Source: Spirochaetia bacterium
GTDB lineage: Bacteria; Spirochaetota; UBA12135
Direction: 5' to 3'
DNA length: 12,120 nt
Assembly: GCA_003497555.1 (NCBI GenBank)
Contig: DNNS01000254.1
Span: 1-12,120, forward strand
Part shown: positions 7,893 to 12,120 of the stretch, piece by piece
Layout: the number at the start of each line of letters is the position of its first letter
Position numbering within the stretch: the first letter of the stretch is position 1
The notes under the pieces: generated by a model
Database searches by the model: none
Told to the model about the DNA's origin: nothing
Seen by the model: only the letters and a program-made list of their open reading frames with translations
Translations under genes and position numbers: made by a program

Positions 7893-9256
7893 CTTGTTTT
7901 TATAATCTGCACACAGCCCAGTTCATCAGGCGAGAGTCCGGCGCTTTCTTCTATTTCTCCGGCCAGTTTCAGATACGACATGACAGACAAGGCATGGGCC
8001 AGTTTTTTTTTATTTTGCTCTATTAGATCATCCATCAGTTGCAGACGTTTTTCTTCGCCCAGAGAAACCTGCAGCTCGCGCAGACGGATTTTTTCTGCAA
8101 TAACAGATAGTTGTTCTTTTTCGTACTTAATCTGCCGGTATAATGCCGTGCATCTTTTATACATGCTTTTAACCATGATAACAGTCTGTTTTTCGGCCGC
8201 ACGCGCCTCGTTTTCCGCTTCCAGCACAGCCAGTTGTTTTTCACGCAAGTTCCTGAAATACTGAGGCTGATCAAGAATACCGGCTCCCGACTGTACTTCA
8301 CTGCGCAGGACGGAACTGTTCTCTTCGGAAGAGATATTTCCGCTGCTGTTTACAGAAGAGCCGGCCAGTCCCCAGGATAAACTGATTCCCAGGCCGTAAT
8401 CCCTGGTTTTTTGGGGAGAAAAAGGACCCAGCAGCCTGTAAAAAGAGTCAAGCGCTATTTCAGGAAAAAAATTTTTAACGCTGTCTAATTCTGCACCTGC
8501 CCGGGATAAAGCCGCCCGGGTTTTTAGTACGGCAGAAGACCTCCGGGGAATCATGTCTGCAGTTTCTTCACTGCTGAGCCGGGGAAGAAAAATAATAAAA
8601 CTTTCGTGCAGATTACCGTCACAGGATATTTCATCATCAATATCGAGCAGTATTTTAAAATCAGCCAGCGCCGAGGTATATTCATTTTCAAGCATGTAAA
8701 GTTCAAGACCGGCCTGTTTGACATTCTGCAGGATTTCAAGGTAGTCGATTTCAATCAGCATGCCAAGGGATTTTTCTTTTTCTGCTATCTGCAGCTGCTG
8801 GCCTGCCGCTGCTTCATATTCTTTTTGAATTTTAATGGATTCTTCGATGCGCAGCAGATTAAAAAAATTCTCGCGAGTACGGCGTATTAAAGCGGCCCGG
8901 TACGATATAATATTAAAATTTTCAAGAATCATATCAAGCCTGAGGATTTTTCTTTGCAGGCGGAAACGCCCGCCGTCCCACACCGGCTGTTTTAGAACAG
9001 CTTCAACCGTATGCTGCCTGTAATCATTTTCAAAACTGATGCGGGACAAATTACCGGAGAAGGAAAAAGACAAAACCGGCAGCAGGCTGCGCGCCAACTC
9101 AGCGCTTTTTAGTTTATTCAGCCGGTTTTTGCGGTTAAAAAGCGCAAGGGTGCGGTCGTTTTGCAAAGCAGTTTCTACTGCGCGGCTGATATCAAGCGGG
9201 CTGGAACAGCAAAGAGGCGGGAGCAATATGCAAAAAAAAGATAGATATTTTTCCAT
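7889..9256 (-). CDS. TolC-family outer-membrane efflux channel
   Basis: A 455-residue outer membrane factor forming the exit duct of the tripartite pump. A short hydrophobic signal (about residues 1-18, containing Cys-Cys) precedes the typical N-terminal motif AVETALQNDRTL. The two repeats of the family are visible. The first has a long helix, a beta segment around 63-95 (QPVWDGGR) and helices rich in Glu and Gln to about 200. The second starts at about 236 with a beta segment near 265-300 (GLGISLSWGL), a Ser/Asn-rich extracellular-loop-like stretch to about 325, and a coiled-coil region from 335 to 435. Length fits the family. Translation starts 2 nt after the upstream stop (TAAGTATG) without an obvious Shine-Dalgarno, and its stop overlaps the adaptor start by 4 nt. 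Confidence 0.9.
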   Translation of the reverse strand: MEKYLSFFCILLPPLCCSSPLDISRAVETALQNDRTLALFNRKNRLNKLKSAELARSLLPVLSFSFSGNLSRISFENDYRQHTVEAVLKQPVWDGGRFRLQRKILRLDMILENFNIISYRAALIRRTRENFFNLLRIEESIKIQKEYEAAAGQQLQIAEKEKSLGMLIEIDYLEILQNVKQAGLELYMLENEYTSALADFKILLDIDDEISCDGNLHESFIIFLPRLSSEETADMIPRRSSAVLKTRAALSRAGAELDSVKNFFPEIALDSFYRLLGPFSPQKTRDYGLGISLSWGLAGSSVNSSGNISSEENSSVLRSEVQSGAGILDQPQYFRNLREKQLAVLEAENEARAAEKQTVIMVKSMYKRCTALYRQIKYEKEQLSVIAEKIRLRELQVSLGEEKRLQLMDDLIEQNKKKLAHALSVMSYLKLAGEIEESAGLSPDELGCVQIIKTR

Positions 9257-9258
9257 AC

Positions 9259-9741
9259 TTAGCGTGTATCCAGAAAATGCCTTACGGCCCGGGATAATTT
9301 TTTCTGCAGAAAAAAATCAGCCTTGCCGTATTCGGCGGAAAAAAGGTATTGCCCGGAAGAAAGCACTTTGCCGGCTTTTTCTGCAGTAAAGATCAACGTG
9401 CAATTCGCCCGTTTCCCGGTAAAAAGATCCGGGCGTGATACAAGAAAACCGACATGCAGAACAAACGCTTCTTCGGCATGATCAGGGTTTTCAGCCTGGT
9501 TTGAAAACGCTGATTTAATTTCTTCTTTATCAAGAGGAGTTATAATTACTCCTGCGGACATAAAAGCATGGGTGATATAATTATATATTGCCTGTTCGTA
9601 AGCCCGGTTATAACCTGCGCCTTCAACAGCAAAGGAAATAATTTTTAAAGAAGAAAAAGCGGTTTTTTCACAGATGATCAGGCTTTTATTATGCAGAATA
9701 CAGGAACTGATTACAAAGATTGATAAAATAAAAAATTTCAT
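9259..9741 (-). CDS. Small putative lipoprotein heading the efflux operon, function unknown
   Basis: About 160 residues when started at 9741, where GCAGG lies just upstream; an in-frame ATG at 9774 would add 11 polar residues before the signal sequence and has no ribosome-binding site. The N-terminus MKFFILSIFVISSC looks like a short lipoprotein signal (Cys14). The remainder alternates predicted strand and helix: a strand LKIISFAV, a helix with AYEQAIYNYITHAF, a strand GVIITPLD, later strands FVLHVGFLV and CTLIFTAEKAGKVLSSG, and a terminal basic helix. This order loosely resembles the alpha/beta domain of periplasmic TolB-N/CsgG/LpoB-type lipoproteins, but I do not recognise the family. As first gene, 2 nt from tolC, it is probably a periplasmic or outer-membrane partner of the pump. 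Its function is unassigned. Confidence 0.75.
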   Translation of the reverse strand: MKFFILSIFVISSCILHNKSLIICEKTAFSSLKIISFAVEGAGYNRAYEQAIYNYITHAFMSAGVIITPLDKEEIKSAFSNQAENPDHAEEAFVLHVGFLVSRPDLFTGKRANCTLIFTAEKAGKVLSSGQYLFSAEYGKADFFLQKKLSRAVRHFLDTR

Positions 9742-9779
9742 TTTTACCTGCCGTTTTTCTTGATACTTTGTCATTAAAT

Positions 9780-9867
9780 TATTAGATTTTTATTAAAAAT
9801 TTGTTATAAAATCTTAACAATTATCTTAACAAATCCTTAATATTATATTAATAAAATGTTAACAAAA
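9780..9867. promoter_or_regulatory. Eight-unit 11-bp direct-repeat array, candidate response-regulator operator
   Basis: Reading on the plus strand, TTA recurs at 9782, 9793, 9804, 9814, 9826, 9837, 9848 and 9859, that is, spacings of 11, 11, 10, 12, 11, 11 and 11. The units are imperfect copies of TNTTAACAAAA; the clearest are at 9812, 9824 and 9857, each with TTAACA. OmpR/PhoB-family regulators bind tandem half-sites about 11 bp apart, and Bacillus subtilis PhoP boxes are TTAACA-like repeats with about 5-nt spacers. The array lies between two divergent starts, one of them an OmpR/PhoB-type regulator. Binding and regulation are inferred; the AT-rich background makes some matches likely by chance. 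Confidence 0.55.
9803..9832 (-). promoter_or_regulatory. Candidate promoter of the efflux operon
   Basis: On the minus strand TTGTTA (9832-9827) is followed after 18 nt by TATAAC (9808-9803), a plausible -35/-10 pair. This would leave a leader of roughly 55 nt before the ATG at 9741. It lies within the 11-bp repeat array, so a bound regulator would overlap it. Other AT-rich matches nearby (for example TTGTTA/TTTAAT, 9820-9792) cannot be excluded. Confidence 0.35.
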
Positions 9868-9898
9868 TTATATAAAAATCCGAAGAATAAATAAATCC

Positions 9899-9904
9899 TA
9901 TAAT
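9899..9904 (+). promoter_or_regulatory. Candidate -10 box of the response-regulator gene
   Basis: A perfect TATAAT lies 10 nt before the ATG at 9915, with no recognisable -35 hexamer at the usual distance. A transcript from it would start only a few bases before the ATG, so it would be nearly leaderless; the GAGA just before the start is a weak ribosome-binding site. A -10 without -35 downstream of tandem half-sites would suit an activator-dependent promoter. Confidence 0.35.
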
Positions 9905-9914
9905 AGAGAATAGC

Positions 9915-10589
9915 ATGCTCCATACAATTGCTTTAATTGAAGACGATTCTGATCTGCGGGAGATTATCAGCCAGCATCTAACCCAGGCCTGTTTTACGGT
10001 AAAAGCCTACTCCATTGCCTCGTTATTTCTGAAAGAAATAGATGAATTATCTCCCAGTGCGGTTGTCCTTGATCTTACCCTGCCTGACTATGACGGATTT
10101 GAAATCTGTAAAATTATCAGAAATTCCGTTTTAACCAGAAACTTGCCTATAATCATTATTTCCGGACGTACCAAAGAAAGCGATAAAATATTAGGCCTTG
10201 AAATCGGGGCAGATGATTATTTGGCCAAGCCGTTTTCGTGCCGCGAGCTTGAAGCCAGGTTAAAAGCGGTTCTGCGCCGCAACAAGCATGACAGATCCGG
10301 CATGCGTATAATTAATAACTGGGTTTCCATTGATTTACGCAGGCACCTGCTTGTTGTCAATAACGAAATAATGGAACTTACACCTTGTGAATTTAAAATA
10401 ATGATACTGTTAAGCGAACAACCAGGCTGGGTATATTCGCGGGATCAGATACTGCAACGCCTCTGGGGAAACGGTAAAATTGTAATTGACCGCACTATTG
10501 ATGTGCATATAACGCATCTGCGGGAAAAACTGGGCCAACAGGCAAAAATCCTCAAAAATATCCGCGGTGCCGGGTATAGACTGGAATAA
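9915..10589 (+). CDS. OmpR/PhoB-family response regulator
   Basis: A 224-residue two-domain transcription factor of a two-component system. The receiver domain (about 1-120) has the acidic pocket Asp10/Asp11, phospho-acceptor Asp53 in VVLDLTLPDYDG, Ser83 in IIIISGR and Lys105 in YLAKPF. The winged-helix DNA-binding domain (about 128-224) shows the OmpR-type pattern ELTPCEFKIMILL, SRDQIL, the recognition-helix segment RTIDVHITHLREKL and the terminal GAGYRLE wing. All key residues are present. No histidine kinase is encoded in the window, so it is orphan here. It is divergent from the efflux operon, with a phased 11-bp repeat array between them, which suggests local control of the operon and autoregulation. 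The signal sensed cannot be told. Confidence 0.93.
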   Translation: MLHTIALIEDDSDLREIISQHLTQACFTVKAYSIASLFLKEIDELSPSAVVLDLTLPDYDGFEICKIIRNSVLTRNLPIIIISGRTKESDKILGLEIGADDYLAKPFSCRELEARLKAVLRRNKHDRSGMRIINNWVSIDLRRHLLVVNNEIMELTPCEFKIMILLSEQPGWVYSRDQILQRLWGNGKIVIDRTIDVHITHLREKLGQQAKILKNIRGAGYRLE

Positions 10590-10604
10590 CATCGTTCCGT
10601 AACA

Positions 10605-10620
10605 TGTTGCGGGTGCAACA
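10605..10620 (+). terminator. Hairpin after the response-regulator gene, possible terminator
   Basis: TGTTGC and GCAACA form a perfect 6-bp stem around GGGT, 15 nt after the stop codon. It is followed by AATATTT rather than a proper run of T, so it would be a weak intrinsic terminator at best. A second dyad, CAGCA-G-TGCTG (10641-10651), follows. Confidence 0.4.
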
Positions 10621-10719
10621 ATATTTAATAAACTGTTAACCAGCAGTGCTGATGTCTTAAAGGTACTGCCTAAGCGGTTTTCTATTTGATGATAAAATAC
10701 GGTTTGAATTTCGATATCC

Positions 10720-10748
10720 TTGATTTCAGTTGAGGATCGGGATATAAT
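10720..10748 (+). promoter_or_regulatory. Sigma-70-like promoter of the glycosidase-like gene
   Basis: TTGATT (10720-10725) and a perfect TATAAT (10743-10748) are separated by exactly 17 nt. Transcription would start near 10755, leaving a leader of about 20 nt that contains AAGGA (10766-10770), 6 nt before the ATG at 10777. This suggests that the gene is transcribed independently of the response regulator. Confidence 0.6.
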
Positions 10749-10776
10749 TTAAAATCTTTTAAGAAAAGGAAATAAT

Positions 10777-12027
10777 ATGAAACAAATATTGAGTATAAAA
10801 ATAATTTTAATATTTAGTTTTTTATATTTTTTCTTTAATAAATCAGTTATTGGTGAAAACACTGAAATCCAAATTAAAATTTACACAGGTTCCAGAGATT
10901 TTGCTGAATATAGTGCGGAAGTTATTGCTGATTTGTTTGATATGAGCAAGTCAAAATTACCAGTAAAACCAATGCAGGATTATAGCGGTAAAATGCAGCA
11001 AGTTTATAAGATAAAACCTGGTTATAAGGCTTTAATTTACCGTAACATCAGGGATTTGTATAGTTATTCCATAAAAGAATGGAAAATTGCTTTAGCAAAC
11101 AACTGGCTGTTAAAAGATATAGGCGGTCAATTAGTTCGTTCCAAACAATATCCGGAAAATTATGCTGTAGATATTGGTAATCCTGATTATCAAAAATGGT
11201 TAGCTAAAATCTTAAAGGGATGGCTGGATGAATACACTTTTTTCGATGGAATTTTTGCTGATAATGGCATTAATGTGTTTGTTGATGCCTGGCTTTGGGA
11301 TTACCCGAAAGAAAAAGTTATTAACCCCCGTTCGGGCGATGCCTGGAAGGATGAAGAAATACTTCAGGCTTATCTTGCCCTGCATAAGGAAATAAAAAAT
11401 GCCATTGGTTCAAAGCTTTTAATCTGTAACGGTGTTTTTCATGGGGAAAGATTTTTCCGCTATTATAAAAATTACAAGCAAATTTTTTCTAATTCACTTT
11501 TTGATGGGGTTTTAAGTGAAGGAGTATGGCAGACATGGCCTTCAGAACAATCCTGGCTGGCATCGTTAAAATATCTTATTTGGGTTGAGGATAATTTTTT
11601 ACAGATGAATACAAACAGATATTTTATTCCTGTGATAAATCCATCTCTTTCACCAAATATACCACAGGAGCAACTGATGTTATTCGGGGTTGCTTCAACT
11701 TTATTGGGAATGAAAACAGACCGGATTTTAATAGGTGGACTTCTGTGGAGCCATAAAGCAGATAAAGAATCTGAAATGAAAGAATTGTCTTTTTTGCGTA
11801 AACTTCGCCAGGTAAAAATGGGCAAGGCTCTTAATGATTATTATTTAATTCAAGGTACGCGTGTCTATACCAGAGACTTTATTTACGGTAAGGTTATAGT
11901 AAATCCAGCACCAACAAATTATAGTATCTCACTTGATAAAGCATATTATACTTTAGAGGGGAATGCTCTTTCAGAAATAATATTAAATAAACACGAAGGA
12001 GTCATTTTATTCCACAAGCCCCGTTAA
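10777..12027 (+). CDS. Secreted putative glycoside hydrolase (GHL15-like TIM barrel)
   Basis: A 416-residue protein with a good ribosome-binding site and a hydrophobic signal peptide (about 1-26, no lipobox). Motifs recall hypothetical glycosyl hydrolase family GHL15 and related TIM barrels: AVDIGNPDYQKWL (130-142), a strand ending in FFDGIFADNG (Asp157, Asp162, Asn163), LLICNGV (214-220), and LSEGVWQTW (Glu248). A C-terminal beta segment with RDFIYGKVIVNPAP and a closing GVILF resembles the small beta domain of these enzymes. Candidate acidic residues are Asp162 and Glu248, but catalysis is unproven. The family call rests on motif memory; a GH114/TM1410-type barrel is an alternative. The gene is visibly more AT-rich than the efflux operon and uses mainly A/T-ending codons, suggesting different ancestry. 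Its substrate is unknown and nothing links it to the pump. Confidence 0.7.
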   Translation: MKQILSIKIILIFSFLYFFFNKSVIGENTEIQIKIYTGSRDFAEYSAEVIADLFDMSKSKLPVKPMQDYSGKMQQVYKIKPGYKALIYRNIRDLYSYSIKEWKIALANNWLLKDIGGQLVRSKQYPENYAVDIGNPDYQKWLAKILKGWLDEYTFFDGIFADNGINVFVDAWLWDYPKEKVINPRSGDAWKDEEILQAYLALHKEIKNAIGSKLLICNGVFHGERFFRYYKNYKQIFSNSLFDGVLSEGVWQTWPSEQSWLASLKYLIWVEDNFLQMNTNRYFIPVINPSLSPNIPQEQLMLFGVASTLLGMKTDRILIGGLLWSHKADKESEMKELSFLRKLRQVKMGKALNDYYLIQGTRVYTRDFIYGKVIVNPAPTNYSISLDKAYYTLEGNALSEIILNKHEGVILFHKPR

Positions 12028-12089
12028 ATATAAAAAATAGTACTTACTCGGATTTTAAAATTAATAATAAAAATTTTTAAAAAAAATAA

Positions 12090-12106
12090 CACGAAGATAC
12101 ACGAAG
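12090..12106. repeat. CACGAAG direct repeat (right edge)
   Basis: Two CACGAAG units at 12090-12096 and 12100-12106 are separated by ATA. The same unit, also doubled, opens the window at 1-16. The inverted partner expected from the left-edge element would lie beyond the window end. Confidence 0.6.
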
Positions 12107-12120
12107 AAATCTTGAAATAA

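Noticed and set aside
9742..9774. Upstream ATG extending the small lipoprotein by 11 residues
   Set aside because: It puts a charged, polar stretch before the signal sequence and lacks a Shine-Dalgarno, whereas the ATG at 9741 has GCAGG just upstream.
12052..12080. AT-only palindromes after the glycosidase-like gene as a terminator
   Set aside because: The stems contain only A/T pairs and similar matches arise easily in such AT-rich sequence.

Overview
The window looks like chromosomal DNA of a diderm (Gram-negative-type) bacterium, most likely a spirochaete of the Treponema/Spirochaeta kind. That assignment is inferred: four or five short-signal lipoproteins with loose lipoboxes, two SbsA-type (Big_5) Ig-like lipoproteins beside a TolC/RND machine, moderate GC in the operon and AT-rich intergenic DNA. 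No rRNA, tRNA, CRISPR array, transposase or integrase was seen.

Layout. Positions 1-578 hold no convincing gene. They carry a CACGAAG inverted-repeat element at the left edge (1-75), a 16-bp perfect palindrome (138-153), several small hairpins and a larger GC-rich stem-loop (392-433). Positions 579-9741 hold six minus-strand genes, read right to left: a small lipoprotein of unknown function, a TolC-family outer-membrane channel, a lipoprotein periplasmic adaptor (AcrA/HlyD type), two paralogous Ig-like lipoproteins, and an AcrB-type RND permease. Most junctions overlap by 4-32 nt or are 2 nt apart; one 51-nt gap contains an AT hairpin. This looks like one transcription unit making a complete tripartite efflux or export machine with built-in accessory lipoproteins.

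The divergent intergenic region (9742-9914) separates this operon from a plus-strand OmpR/PhoB-family response regulator (9915-10589) with no kinase in view. It contains about eight tandem 11-bp repeats with a TTAACA-like core, the period bound by this regulator class. The simplest model is that the regulator binds there to control itself and the efflux operon.

Past a small hairpin and a good sigma-70-like promoter lies a more AT-rich plus-strand gene (10777-12027). It encodes a secreted protein with features of a TIM-barrel glycoside hydrolase, probably GHL15-like. Its composition differs from the efflux operon and it is followed by another CACGAAG repeat at the right edge, so it may be a separate and perhaps acquired module.

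The points most worth following are the Ig-like lipoprotein pair embedded between adaptor and pump genes, and the 11-bp operator array.
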